Assembly: GCA_922989275.2 (NCBI GenBank)
Contig: OV277856.1
Coordinates: forward strand, 53,949,358-54,013,357
Length of the DNA: 64,000 nucleotides
Source of the DNA: Gari tellinella
Taxonomy: Eukaryota > Mollusca > Bivalvia > Cardiida > Psammobiidae
Direction of reading: 5' to 3'
Shown here: piece by piece, positions 1-10,505 of the stretch
How the letters are laid out: each line of letters starts with the position of its first letter
Position numbering within the stretch: position 1 is the stretch's first letter
Notes under the pieces: model-generated
The model's database searches: none
What the model saw: only the letters and a program-made list of their open reading frames with translations
What the model was told of the DNA's origin: nothing
Position numbers and translations under genes: made by a program

Positions 1-672
1 TATGGAAGTTACATAGTACAGTATAACCTATGTTTAACGACCATGATTCAGTGAAGAGGTATGACTATGTTAAAGAACTCTGTAGATAGTAGACTAGTTA
101 ATGCATAATCAAATTAATACAGAAGGCTCACAAGTTCACAACTGACCTTTGTGTATTACTTTTGTCCTGCATTAAGTCATTGAACCCTATATGCGAGGAG
201 TACACTCGTCATTTACAATGTACCACTTAATGGTAAACTGGTCATGCGTAAACATTGTAGAACCACATCATAGAGCTTCTATTAAACAGCCACCTGTATC
301 TTCTTAAAATTGTGTAATCGCTATATACAAAGGTTTGACTGTAAAACGTTTCGAAAGCGGCCATCAGAAAAGGAGTGGGTTTATTCTCAATAGGTGGCTA
401 TTCGTAAATGCATTAGAAATATTTGTCTTAAAGACAAAGCCATTCAAGGCTCTAGTTTTTAATTCCATTTGGTAGTCTAGTTTTGTTTCTCAGGTGTAAG
501 AATAAATTCGCGGGTTTCCAAAAATCCGAAGAGCCGCCCACCGAAATAGAGCCTTTTTATTGGCAGACAAACTGGCGCGATATGTAAATTTTGTTGAACG
601 GTATGAAAACTAGGGTGAACGATAACTGCCATACACCGTCCAACGCGCCATATTCGAGGCAACGGTAAATCA
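1..672. other. No gene seen; one decayed MITE fragment
   Basis: Both strands were read and no plausible exon was found. Bases about 175-300 resemble MITE family B (a TTGAACCCTATATGCGAGGAG-like stretch followed by CGTCATTTACAATGTACC), with the central hairpin lost. The rest is AT-rich sequence without clear structure. Confidence 0.4.
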
Positions 673-673
673 G

Positions 674-772
674 TTATAGTTCATTTGTTTGAAAATTATG
701 CAACATAACCTGTTCGCTCCCTACGGTCGCTCCAGGTTATATTGCATAATTTTCAAACAAATGAACTATAAC
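674..772. repeat. Near-perfect foldback with short GC-rich loop
   Basis: The left arm (GTTATAGTTCATTTGTTTGA onward, ending CAACATAACCTG) is the reverse complement of the right arm (CAGGTTATATTGCATAATTT onward, ending GAACTATAAC). The arms are about 40 bp. The loop TTCGCTCCCTACGGTCGCTC is GC-rich, unlike its surroundings. It looks like a small palindromic MITE of unknown class. Confidence 0.8.
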
Positions 773-1138
773 TAATACATACCTTTAAATAGAAACAAAA
801 ATCAGTTCATTTATATCCTTTCCAAATTAGAATGGTTTGCGCCGAAATGACAATATGCGTTTCATTTCTCAGCTGGACGGATATTCTCCAGGTGCAAACA
901 TAATGTGTGAGGAAGGTGGCTAACGCAAGGTGAAAGTCAAACAAAAATCATTAGGGCTTTCTGTTTTACTTTCACCTTGCTTTAGGCTGCCATCAGTCTT
1001 TCATACAATCAATTATTCTACCTGTTAGTGGTCGTAATAGAAAGGTTTTGCTGTACATACTTTTCTAATTTTAATTGCATAGTTCTTGCATTTGTACATG
1101 TATTAGTTAAAACGGCAAATTACCATTGAGTATTGCTT

Positions 1139-1370
1139 AACCCTTTACTCCATAGCCTGTTTTCAGTATCGAAGACGGATGGTTGCTTAAGACAGGCTGA
1201 AAGTAAAGCAGAATGCTCCTTAAGGAATTGTCTGCATTATTTTCAGCCTGCTTTGAGATACTATCTGCTAGGATATAGGTAAATTTCTCATGGTGCATAT
1301 ACTTGACTGTATAAAATGGAGGAGGAACACATGAAATACGTTAAAATGTGTATCTATGGAGTAAGGGGTT
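1139..1370 (+). repeat. MITE family D copy
   Basis: The copy starts TTAACCCTTTACTCCATAGC and ends CTATGGAGTAAGGGGTTAA, giving terminal inverted repeats. In the middle it carries the D hairpin (CAGGCTGAAAGTAAAGCAGA and its complement), here with a mutated loop. The same termini and core recur at 58502-59135, 59929-60206 and 63769-64000. Confidence 0.75.
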
Positions 1371-1462
1371 AAGAGAAGTAGCACTGTGTTAGTTTACTGT
1401 TAAGACAATCATTTTCTAGTTTTGTATAATTAAATATCTACATTCACTATCACTAAAAAAGT

Positions 1463-1503
1463 TGTTTTGTTTTTTTTTTTGGGTGGGGGGGGGGGGGGGT
1501 TCT
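1463..1503. repeat. Low-complexity T/G tract
   Basis: A run of T followed by an almost pure run of G (about 17 G). This is simple sequence, prone to assembly error. Confidence 0.9.
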
Positions 1504-1550
1504 GGGTTTTTATGTTTATTGTAGATTCCCCAAATCCGACATTGCACTAG

Positions 1551-1805
1551 CAATCTGCCATTTCTCCGGATTTTTCCTAAATCTTAGGATTTTTTTCTTG
1601 TACATGGTAGCTTAAAGCAGGCTGAAAGTAAAGCAGAATGTGCCTTAAGGCGCATATTGCTTTACTTCCTGCCTGCTTTAAGTAGTCACGCGTCAACAAA
1701 AGTAGAAGCAGGCGTTTGGGTAAAGGTGCGATTTGTAAAATTGCACTTGAAAAATGCAAAGTTAGGAAATCTTAGGATTGTTCATGTCAACTTATGGCAG
1801 CCCTG
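1551..1805 (+). repeat. MITE family E copy (CAGGG ends, D-type core)
   Basis: Matches the better-preserved copy at 43203-43458 over its length: CCATTTCTNCGGATTTTT near the left end, the D hairpin in the middle, and CATGTCAACTTATGGCAGCC followed by CTG at the right end. The left terminus has decayed to CAATCTGCC and no clear target duplication remains. Confidence 0.65.
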
Positions 1806-2211
1806 CTAATCAAAGGCTCTTTGAGGTTCTTTGAGGCTTACCGACACACCTGCGAATCAACCCAAATACGCATGCGCAGGATTAATTTTTTTAGTCGTTG
1901 TTTAGTGTTTGATAGTACTGACGTACAAAAATTATCATCGATTTTTTTTTCAAAAATACTCAACTCTCATTGGTCAAAAAATAATTTCAACCACTAACTT
2001 TACTCAATCACCCCTAAAATACTTGACGGACAATGACAGTCTCCTATTTAGTATCAATTCAATCACATTAAGTCAATTTATGATTATAATGAATTGTTTC
2101 ATTCAATATTATACAAATTTACAAACCCTGGTCAGGGTCTATAGTGTTTGTTTATGACGAGTGTATTGTGTACAGTGCTCATTCATTACAACAACACCAA
2201 ATGGGAGACCA

Positions 2212-2480
2212 GTAGTGTGTATGTTGTTCGGAGGGAGTTGTTAGAGGGAGGGACATTTAATATCATTTGATCGCAAAGCATGATTTCGCTTATATTTGCA
2301 AACAGTTTGAACCGAGATCAGACGCCGCGTAACGCGGCGTCTGATCTATGTTCAAACTGTTTGTCGCTCGTTGATATGTTTCTTCTGTCAACATCTCAAA
2401 TACGTAACTTTGAGAAAAACAGCAGACGACAATTTCAATCAGTCGATTTTGCACTGAGTCCTGCGTCTTGCTTGTTGCAA
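2212..2480 (-). repeat. MITE family G copy
   Basis: Contains TGTTCGGAGGGAGTTGTTAG at the left and the hairpin core CAAACAGTTTGAACCGAGAT / ATCTATGTTCAAACTGTTTG around GACGCCGCGTAACGCGGCGT. CAGCAGACGACAATTT follows. Related copies are at 5420-5715, 12805-13262, 15990-16275 and 40945-41285. Confidence 0.65.
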
Positions 2481-2502
2481 ATGTGACTGAAGTGAACGGC
2501 AG

Positions 2503-2690
2503 ATACAATGAAGACGTTATTCTTTCTTTAAATGCAAAAGAAACGCAAAGGCATTGCAAATAAAATGATGAAAATGGCAGCTTTTTGACAATTCAAACTA
2601 TTCTTATTAATCTCAGTGGTAAACAGTTTGGGACTTTATCAAGCGTTGGGTGAACCGGCGTCTGATCAGGTCCAACAGTGCGTGCATTCA
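2503..2690 (-). repeat. Decayed MITE family A fragment
   Basis: GACGTTATTCTTTC, then AAAAGAAACGCAAAGGCATT, GGTAAACAGTTTGG and CCGGCGTCTGATCAGG follow the order of a minus-oriented A element, but with many substitutions and a broken core. Confidence 0.55.
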
Positions 2691-2692
2691 GC

Positions 2693-2832
2693 CTGCTTTA
2701 AGCTATCATCAGCTAAAATAAAGAAAATATTCCCTGTAATATATGTTCATGGCTGATTAAATTGGAACTATTTTCTTCAGCGGAGGAATAAATCAAATTC
2801 GCTAAAAGTCGCTTCCATAGGGGAAGGGTTAA
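2693..2832 (+). repeat. MITE family D right half
   Basis: Begins inside the D hairpin (CAGCCTGCTTTAAGC) and runs through TTTTCTTCAGCGGAGGAATA to GGGGAAGGGTTAA, the D right terminus. The left half is missing, apparently replaced by the A fragment beside it. Confidence 0.6.
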
Positions 2833-2861
2833 AATGTGAAACAGAGTACAGTAGAGACAAC

Positions 2862-3016
2862 GTATTCCTTCCAAATAATCCGGTGTGTCTGATCTGGCTC
2901 CAAACTGTTTGCCACTTAGATTACAACTGGGAGTCAGAATTGTTAAAAAGTTGTAATTTAATATATTTCATTGCAATGCGTTTGCGTTTGAACGGAAAAA
3001 AACGTTTTCTCCACTG
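2862..3016 (+). repeat. MITE family A, 3' part
   Basis: Carries the right half of the core (GTCTGATCTGGCTCCAAACT), the TGCGTTTGCGTTTGAACGG arm and an intact terminus TTTTCTCCACTGTA. The left terminus is reduced to CGTATTCCTTCC. Confidence 0.6.
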
Positions 3017-3262
3017 TATTCCAGACCGGTAGCCAATCCGCAATCGAATGTAAACGACGGCCATCGATTTATTTGCTGAACTCACTGTTGAATTCAAACA
3101 GTTTGCGACAGTTATCACAAATACGCTTTCCGCGCGCAAGACATTCACACAAGTAATGTTCGTATAATAAATTAACCCCTTCACTTCAATGATATCGTCT
3201 TAATATACGCAATGTTGTAAATAAGAGTTAGTTTAATCCTTTCCTCATCAAATCAAGTGTGG

Positions 3263-3465
3263 GGATTTTTACTCCTTCACCGCCATAGTGTCGTCTGCTT
3301 CAATATTTTTTCTGCAATATCATTTCAAAGTAAGATTTAAGGTGGTTTGACTTAAGAAAAGAAACAACGAGTGGGAAACAGATTGAATCCTGATCAGACG
3401 TAACGCTGGATCAAATCTGTTTGCAAAGTTGACTCAAGGTGCGACCTGGGCGGTGAATGGGTAAA
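3263..3465 (+). repeat. MITE family C copy
   Basis: Follows the C order: CTCCTTCACCGCCATAGTGT, CGTCTGCTTCAATATT, a degraded core (GAATCCTGATCAGACG), then CGGTGAATGGGTAA. The intact family is best seen at 16329-16512. Confidence 0.6.
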
Positions 3466-3899
3466 TATCTTTATAGGATAGTTATTGTATCCAGGAAACA
3501 CAAATATGTGATATGGTTTATCGATAAAAACATTGGTTACAGAAAGTACATCTAACTCATTTACCCCTCAAGTACACCTTTCAAAGGTACATAACAAATC
3601 TAAATACAAACCTGAGCCGTTTACTCTCCGTTCTTTTTGATTGGCTTAATCAAGTAGGTTGTCCCCCTTGCAAAACGCCGATAAAATCTCTTGCCTGATT
3701 GCCTTATATAGAATTTATAGGGGAATAATTTTCAAAGTCATATTTTAAGGTGTTGCATATATTTGTCAATGTTTTAGCAGTTATTGCAATAAACTTTATT
3801 TTCTTCTTTTTCACATGTGTAAATTTTAATTTTCTATTTTGACGACTGTTTGCTTCCATTTTGAGTTGACAATGGTAAGTGTCAGATACATTGAATGTC

Positions 3900-4072
3900 G
3901 CCATAAAGCGCGTTTAAAACAGTTTGGGTCCCGATCAAACGCCGCGTAACGCGGCGTTCGATCAGGACCCAAACTGTTTGACACTCTTATATCAGTATTT
4001 ATTAATTGAAACGTGTCTTACAGGCAACATTACTGAAGCAGGCGACGGCGACAATAAAGCGGTGAAGGGGTA
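3900..4072 (-). repeat. MITE family C copy with intact hairpin
   Basis: The central palindrome is near perfect: CAGTTTGGGTCCCGATCAAA / GATCAGGACCCAAACTGTTT around GCCGCGTAACGCGGC. It is followed by GACACTCTTATATCAGTATT and ends GGTGAAGGGG. Confidence 0.65.
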
Positions 4073-4512
4073 GAAATCTCCCGAATGATTTGATCATGAA
4101 GATTGAAACAAGGTCAGCCTCACGAAGGTCAATGTCAAGGGTAAAGGTCACCAAACTACAATGTAACATATTGTACTCTTTGATGCGCAAAAACTTGTTT
4201 GTGAAGTTGTCACGAGTTATCCCACCTCTATTACTTATTGGTAATGAGACAACACGTAAACACTTAGCCTTGCTTCATACAAACGTACGAACCTCAATAC
4301 ATACGTAGGTAAATGGGCTAAACTAGGTGCCCCGAACCACTTTATGGTGCGGCATTAAAAAACTAAAAACGTATCTATGGTTTGTTTCACAGGTGCTTTA
4401 CTCCGTTACATGAACTGGAGTTTTACAATTGAGAGTAAAACAGGTTATGACTTAAGAATACGAGGGCTGAGACACGTTGCAACGTTCAACTCTGAAATAC
4501 GCGGTACACGCA

Positions 4513-4763
4513 CATTGGAGAAAACGTTATTCCTTCCCAATAAACGCGTTTACTTTAAAACTATTATTTCCATTGCAAACAGTTTGGAGCCAGATCAGAC
4601 GCCGGGTAACTCGGCGTCTGATCAGGCTCCAAACTGTTTGCCGTCCAGGTATAAATCAAACTTCAGAGTTGTCAAAAAAGTTGTTATTTTCCTCATTTTA
4701 TTGCAATGCGTTTGCGTTTCTTTTGCGTTTAAACGGGAAAGAATAACGTTTTTCTCTACTGTA
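4513..4763 (+). repeat. MITE family A copy (divergent, AACGTT subtype)
   Basis: Termini are ATTGGAGAAAACGTTATTCC and GAATAACGTTTTTCTCTACT, a subtype in which CTGTTATTC is replaced by ACGTTATTC. The core is intact except for GGGTAACTCGGC at its tip. The same subtype occurs at 24664, 34850 and 40148. Confidence 0.8.
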
Positions 4764-5138
4764 TCTAGTTAGTTTGAGGTATAGAATTTCAAATAAAGTA
4801 AATACTTATCAGTTCAACATAAGTTCGAGCTAATGATGTCCAGCTTTTAACTGTTTGTCGCTTGAACCAAATGCCCTATAATGAACCCAACGAGAATTTA
4901 TAAGCAGACGATTTTAGTGAAGTGAAAGGGTGGAAGTTAAAGTAAACAATATATAAATTATGAACAATATATTAAGCGTATGTCAATATTTACACACACT
5001 TCATCATTGGATGTATGTCTATTGTAGTAAACATCATTTATCGAGTATCCTGCCGATTGCAAACAGCTTGGATCAAGATCAGACGCCGCAATCTAATTCA
5101 AACTGATTGACCCTCGCAAAGCTTTTGCGTAAGTAGTT

Positions 5139-5388
5139 TACAGTGGAGAATGTGTTATTCTTTCCCAATAAACGCGTTTACGCTAAAACTATTATTTGCA
5201 GTGCAAACAGTTTGGAGCCAGATCAGACGCCGGGTAACCCGGCGTCTGATCAGGCTCCAAACTGTTTGCCATCAAGATAAACAAGAATTATCAGAATTGT
5301 CCAAAAGTTGTTCTTCTATACGTTTTAGTGCTATGCGTTTGCGTACGTTTGCGTTTAAACGGGAAAGAATAACAGATTCTCCACTGTA
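5139..5388 (+). repeat. MITE family A, near-consensus copy
   Basis: Type description for the family. A 246-bp unit lies between TA dinucleotides. The inverted termini are CAGTGGAGAATCTGTTATTC (here ATGTG) and its complement; next come AATAAACGCGTTTACGC on one side and GCGTTTGCGTTTAAACGGG on the other. A ~62-bp palindromic core lies off-centre: CAAACAGTTTGGAGCCAGAT, CAGACGCCGGGTAACCCGGC, GTCTGATCAGGCTCC. CAGT-starting ends with TA duplication are typical of Tc1/mariner MITEs; the class is inferred. 'Plus' here means the AATAAACGCG side comes first. Confidence 0.9.
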
Positions 5389-5419
5389 GTAAAACGGGGC
5401 CCTGGTGAGAAGAAAACTC

Positions 5420-5715
5420 TTCCATCCTTATAACAACGTATGTCGCCGTTCCCTAAACAAGACCTTTATGTCTAACGCTTTCACTGCTGCAAATTCGTCT
5501 GCTTATAGTTGTCCTCTGCTGATTTTTTCAAAGCTACGTATTTGACATTGTGACAGAAGAAACATAATGACGAGTGACAAACAGTTTGTACCAATAGCAG
5601 ACGCCGCGTCACGCAGCAGGGTCCAAACTGTTTGCAAATGTAAATCAATTTTTATTTGCACTCTAAGAGTATTAGTCCTCCCTTAAACAAGTCCCTCTTA
5701 ACAACAAACACAAGT
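5420..5715 (+). repeat. MITE family G copy
   Basis: GTTCCCTAAACAAGACC, AACGCTTTCACTGCTGCAA and GACGAGTGACAAACAGTTTG lead to a half-broken core (GACGCCGCGTCACGCAGC). GTCCAAACTGTTTGCAAATG and decayed CTCCCTTAAACAAG follow. Confidence 0.6.
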
Positions 5716-6092
5716 AGTGTCACCTAATGGGTGTCATTGTAGAGCACTGTAGATCACAAGAACATCTTACCAGTAATTAGGATGGCAAACACAATCCACA
5801 TACTGCCCCGCATGTCCATCTTGGCAGAATGTTAACTGTCAATTCACCTACCCTGCAATATTAACTACCCACTGTGTCGCTTGTACACCTTATTTGGCAA
5901 ATGATAACTTTCTTTCAAGACCTTGAGCTACTGCGCTTACTGTATGGTAAACAGTGTGAGCATTTATTCACTGCGCATGCTCGCTTTTAGTGACTCGACA
6001 TCTTATTGTGGGAGCACACGCAAGGAAGTTTAAATTGCAAGACTAAAGTATTACAGAAAAATCCTGAAGAAACCATCTACATGTTTAACACA

Positions 6093-6250
6093 TTTAACCC
6101 TAGCGACGACTATACTCATCATTATCAAACATTGTACCTGTGAGGATTACACTTCTCCCATGTAGACAGTGTAGACCCTGGTTAGAGGGCTTCTTAACAC
6201 TGTTTGTCATTCTGAAATATATTGTTAAAATCATCCCTAAATAGTCAAAC
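6093..6250 (+). repeat. MITE family B, truncated
   Basis: TTAACCCTAGCGACGACTAT, GTAGACAGTGTAGACCCTGG, then CACTGTTTGTCATTCTGAAA. The right arm of the hairpin is missing. It abuts the 3' end of the LINE fragment. Confidence 0.6.
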
Positions 6251-6254
6251 AGGG

Positions 6255-6623
6255 TCTAGCCTTATTTTGAAATTTGGACTTTTTCATTCTGTATCTGTAT
6301 CTTGTACGTTGTAGAGTCCGAATACGGTTTTTATACAACGGAGAGAGAGTGCCGATGACTGTCTTATCGGCGATGGTTCCAATAGGGCGGTTTTGGAGGC
6401 CCCTAGGGAGGTTGTGCATGTAACCACCTTTGGCAAGTGGTTCCATTGTAGAACGGTGTCCACGAAAAACGAGTGCCTTAATTGCTGAGTTTTGCTTTCG
6501 GGAATTTTGAATGGTTTAGAATTGTTGCAAACTTGTTTATCAATTATGTTAGAGGAGATACAGTCGGTGTATGTTTCTTTTTTGTTTGGCCGGAGTAATG
6601 AATTCATGTGCTGGTAGTGCCGG
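6255..6623 (-). pseudogene. LINE reverse transcriptase, C-terminal part, split from 11024-12390
   Basis: Read on the minus strand, bases 6623 to about 6560 encode ALPAHEFITPAKQKRNI. After a stop and frame change the next stretch encodes LRHSFFVDTVLQWNHLPKVV and TSLGASKTALLEPS. These are the usual C-terminal blocks of CR1/Jockey-type LINE reverse transcriptases (a 'SFF..T...WN.LP' block, then a 'FK.AL' block). The reading frame continues directly into the sequence at 11024 on the far side of the inserted element. The element is dead through frameshifts and stops. Confidence 0.8.
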
Positions 6624-6867
6624 TGTAACGAAGTATTTTGACCCCCATCGAAAAATGACCCCCGGTCAAAATTCGACGACGTAGAATGACCCCCGGTCAT
6701 TTTTCGATATCGTACAATGACCCCCCGGTCATAATTCGACGTCGAAATTTGACCCCCGGTCATAGTACTATGACTCCCCTCATGAAGTGTTTGACCCCTC
6801 CTGAAATATATCGACCCCCATCGAAAAATGACCCCATCCCTCTTTAGCAATTAACAGACACAGCTTA

Positions 6868-7050
6868 ACCCATTGGACCCTTGCGACGAGTATATTAGTC
6901 ATTTACAAACAGTCTACCTAGCAATAGTACATTTGTCCTTTGTAAACCGTGTAGACCCAGATCAGACTAATCCCAAAGGAGCTCTCTGATATGTTTGCAA
7001 TATATGTCAGTTTTGAAATATATTGTATAAAACAACTCTAGCTAGTCAAA
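6868..7050 (+). repeat. MITE family B copy inside the Ginger-like element
   Basis: TTAACCCATTGGACCCTTGC, CGACGAGTATATTAGTCATT and GTGTAGACCCAGATCAGACT are followed by a weakened hairpin (CCCAAAGGAGCTCTCTGATA). It ends near CTAGTCAAAAGTTGACC. Confidence 0.6.
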
Positions 7051-7204
7051 AGTTGACCTGACATAACTAGAAAAAAATTGCATTGTCCACTTGAAGTTTC
7101 AGGTGTGAATAAGTTAAAAGATATATAAAATTTAGATGATAAACAAGTCAAAATTCAGACTTATGATAAGCGCGCCATGGAAACGTACAGTATACTAAAT
7201 GCTG

Positions 7205-7380
7205 TTCCCGATGGGTTACGTTAACCTTGTGCCTATCTGTTGGATACTGATGGTAGGGAAACAAGGTGGCTGCGGGTCTGTGGTATAACTCGTGGACAGC
7301 TTATTTATAAATAAGTTAAGGTAGTAATTCAGTCATGGAGTATGCAGGCCGGTGGGGCGGGAACAGGCATGGTGTGAATT
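7205..7380 (+). repeat. LINE 3'-UTR fragment
   Basis: TGTGCCTATCTGTTGGATAC, GATGGTAGGGAAACAAGG, GGTCTGTGGTATAACTCGTG and CATGGAGTATGCAGGCCGG match, in order, the 3'-UTR of the LINE at 8440-9663 (for example TGCCTGTTCGGTGGATCTTG near 8950). It is a second, truncated copy. Confidence 0.6.
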
Positions 7381-7560
7381 ACTTGAGAAAGTTATACATT
7401 ACATTACAAGTGTCACCAATTACATTGCTAAAGAGTGTATTATATTACAATTATTATTACGTTTACATTTGTAATGTATTAAATTACAAGTACGTTGGCA
7501 AAGTAATGCATTACATCACACATTACATTTTGATAACAGTCAAAAACATTACTGAAAAAT
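7381..7560. repeat. Degenerate ATTACA-rich simple sequence
   Basis: Many loosely spaced ATTACA / TGTAAT words on both strands over about 180 bp. No coding signal; it resembles a decayed microsatellite. Confidence 0.6.
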
Positions 7561-7738
7561 AACTAATAAGCATATTATATATAACTGATAGGTTATCATT
7601 TACAAATTCTTTGTCAACTAAATAATCAAAGATTCTAAACTTAAGAATACATGGATGCAAGTTTACAGTTTGAAAAGTCACAGCCTTTTTATAGTGCCCC
7701 CTGGGTACGGAAGTATACTTTTGTAAGCAAGTGAGCCC

Positions 7739-7970
7739 TTAACCCTTTCCTCCACAGTAGCGCCTCAGGCCGCCTGCACCTACATCTGCAAATAAGATTA
7801 AATCCAATAATAGTTTTAATTACAGGCGCCAGCTAACAACAAAATGAGTGTAAAGCAGAAAGCATACATGAGCTTTCTGCATAAAATTCATATTGCTGTA
7901 ATCATTGTCCTGCCTTAATCACAGTTAAACGTAGCTAATTTGCAAGCTTGCCTATGGAGCAAAGAGTAAA
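7739..7970 (+). repeat. MITE family D variant
   Basis: Starts TTAACCCTTTCCTCCACAGT and ends CTTGCCTATGGAGCAAAGAG. The interior keeps GTAAAGCAGAAAGC and its partial complement, but the hairpin is degraded. Confidence 0.5.
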
Positions 7971-8439
7971 TACAGACCAAAAGTTTTGTACAAAGCTCTT
8001 TGAAGTGCTTTCTACATATTAAACCTGTTATATGAAATGGCATGTCTTTTGCCTGTATACTTCTTAATTGAATTACTGCTAATTACCAAGACAAAATGTA
8101 TAAATGTTACTGTTGCACATAACATCATTAAAGTTTCAAATACATTGTCTGTTAGATGCATTATGTCAGACCTGATTATTTAACCCTTTACTCCTTAGCC
8201 TGTTTCTATTCTTGAAGATATGTGACAATTTATTGAACGTAGTTTACAGTCTATCAGTGGTACTCCATACCAATAAACGTTACACGAACGAGTGCAAATA
8301 TGTATCCCCCTTTTACAGAACATGTATTTGTAATATTTACACCGGTTCCAATGACATTCGTCATCTAACAATGTGTCGCAACAGAAAAACATTGCGGCAT
8401 GTGACTATGAAAATTGATTAGATTATTGACAGTATATTG

Positions 8440-9631
8440 TACAACATAGAAGCATCCAGCGTGTGCAAAATACAGCAGCCCGCACCATACCAGGACTCCT
8501 CGGTACAATCACATCACTCCAGTCTTGAAGGATCTTCACTGGCTTCCAGTTCAACACAGAGTTGAATTCAAAATTCTGACACTCACATACAAAGCCCTGT
8601 GCAACGATTCTCCAAGGTGCATTGTTAGTATGCTGGACGTGTATAGACCTCGAAGAGAGTTGCGGTCTGCGAGTAAATCAGTATCGCTGGTTGTGCCGAG
8701 AAGTCGTTTGGTGAAGTTTGGAGATAGAAGTTTCATGCATGCAGCCCCAAAGCTCTGGAACTCTCTACCATCAGACATCAGAGATGCGAGCTCAGTTGCA
8801 GTCTTCAAAAAACGTCTGAAAACACACTTCTTTAATATTTATTATTAGAACACATTAGGAAATGGATGACTGCTACCTCCGGGCTATGTTTTTGCTGTAG
8901 ATATTGTGGGTCTAAATGGGAGTTCTGGAATTGTACCGTTCGCCCATGCCTGTTCGGTGGATCTTGATGGTAGGGATTGCCCCTGATCTCTTTGAAACCG
9001 ACTGGCTTGGGGTTTGCGGTATAATTCAGGGACAGCTTCTTATGTTGATGTTTTATAAAGTAAGGGTGTAATTTCAGCCATGGAACATGTAGGTCCGGCG
9101 GGTGTGGGGTGGAGAGGGTAGATGACTGCTACCCTAGGGCTGTGTTCATTCTGTATATGTTATGGGTCTAATTTTTAGTTCTGGGGTTGTACCGTTGACC
9201 AATGCCTGTCTGGTGGATCTTTGATGGTAGGGATATGGCTCTGATCTCTTTGAATCCAGCTGGCGGGGTCTGTGGTACAATTCTTAGACAGCTTTCACCA
9301 TTTTTAATCATGTCATTGATCTTCTATAGAGTTTTTAGTTATGGTTGCATGCTATTTTTTTCCTAGTTATGTTACATTAGATGGCCTGCATTGGGCGCTC
9401 TGCTATTATTTCTATTGGTCGGCAATCTTTAGCCGGTTGGTTCATTGCTGATTGATGGGGGTAGTGTGATCGCCGTTTTGGGGGCTGTCTTTTGTATGTT
9501 TATTCTTGTTTATTTTAGATCTAATTATAGTTATTTTTGTTTTGTCTATTTATAGGTACATATGTGTTATTTCATGTAAAGCGCTTTTGAACGCACAATC
9601 CCTGTGTGAAAAGAGCGCTATATATATCTGG

Positions 9632-9663
<32 letters not shown>
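8440..9663 (+). pseudogene. CR1/Jockey-type LINE 3' end: RT C-terminus, 3'-UTR and (ATA)n tail
   Basis: Bases 8449-8848 encode LQRVQNTAART-like then, after a one-base frame change, YNHITPVLKDLHWLPVQHRV, YKALCNDSPRCIVSMLDVY, LWNSLPSDIRDASSV and FKKRLKTHFFNIYY followed by a stop. This is the standard C-terminal end of a LINE reverse transcriptase. The 3'-UTR contains two ~250-bp tandem units (about 8868-9119 and 9120-9295). It ends AAGCGCTTTTGAACGCACAA, AGCGCTATATATATCTGG and an (ATA)n tail at 9635-9663. The same family is present, 5'-truncated, at 21940-22510 and 19650-19780. Confidence 0.85.
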
Positions 9664-9664
<1 letters not shown>

Positions 9665-9704
9665 TAGCAATCTGATATGAATTTACCCTCAGGGAGCTGA
9701 TCGC

Positions 9705-10040
9705 AACCATGGCGGGGTTATTCTACGACATTGAAAAATGACAAGGGGTCTTTGTTTGACATCAAATACGGTAATTACCATATCGGGGCAGGGGTGGCAT
9801 TCTATGAAATAGAATGATATCAGGGGGTCATTCTACGACATCGAATAATGACCGGGGAGTCATTCTACGACATCGAATAATGACCGGGGAGTCATTCTAC
9901 GACATCGAATAATGACCGGGGGTCATTCTACGACATCGAATAATGACCGGCGAGTCAAACTATGATATCGAATAATGACCGAGGTGTCAAAATACGAGCT
10001 AGAATAATGACCGGAGTCTTTCTACGACACTGAATGGTGT
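9705..10040 (+). repeat. 32-bp tandem array related to the Ginger-like TIR
   Basis: The unit GACCGGGGAGTCATTCTACG + ACATCGAATAAT is repeated about six times at 32-bp spacing from 9835, with more degenerate flanking units. The same words (GACCGGGGGTCATTCTACGA, CGTCGAATTTTGACC) make up the subterminal parts of the inverted ends at 6640-6840 and 10890-11010. This ties the array to the surrounding transposon. Confidence 0.85.
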
Positions 10041-10379
10041 GATGTGCAATGAGGCAACATAACACAGCTTCCGATTTTGATCGGTTTTTGTTTGCGTGTT
10101 TGTTTGTTTGCTTGTTTGTTTAGTAAATGCAATTAACTTTACACTTAACATGGTAAACTATAAACGCACAACATAGCAAGTGTTGACAAAAGACAAAAAA
10201 GCCCCCTCAAAACAACCGACCTGCATTCTTATTTCTTGACAAAAGGGATACGTTCCGACAAATCAAAACATCCTCTATGAAAATATGTTAAGACATTACC
10301 TAATAAATACGAATTTTACGCCTTTGATCTTTTTATTCCTCTACTGGAGATAAAAGATCAAATTTATACAGTCATGGAT

Positions 10380-10505
10380 ATATACCACAAGAAGATATTT
10401 TCTATATCCTAGCAAAGTGTACCTTAAAGCAGGCTGAAGTAAAGCAGAATGCGCAATCTGCTTTACTTTTAACCTGCTCTAAGTGGTCATGTGTCTTTAA
10501 AGCTA
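10380..10505 (-). repeat. MITE family D core region
   Basis: TTTTCTATATCCTAGC, then the hairpin CTTAAAGCAGGCTGAAGTAA / TTACTTTTAACCTGCTCTAA, then GTGGTCATGTGTCTTTAAAG. The termini are lost. Confidence 0.6.

Noticed and set aside
6284..6850. A 188-codon minus-strand ORF taken as one protein
   Set aside because: Its first half is the repetitive inverted end of the Ginger-like element and its second half is the LINE C-terminus in a shifted frame. It is a chance fusion across the insertion boundary.
9835..10000. CRISPR-like array
   Set aside because: The 32-bp units follow each other without unique spacers and are degenerate. The context is an animal genome.
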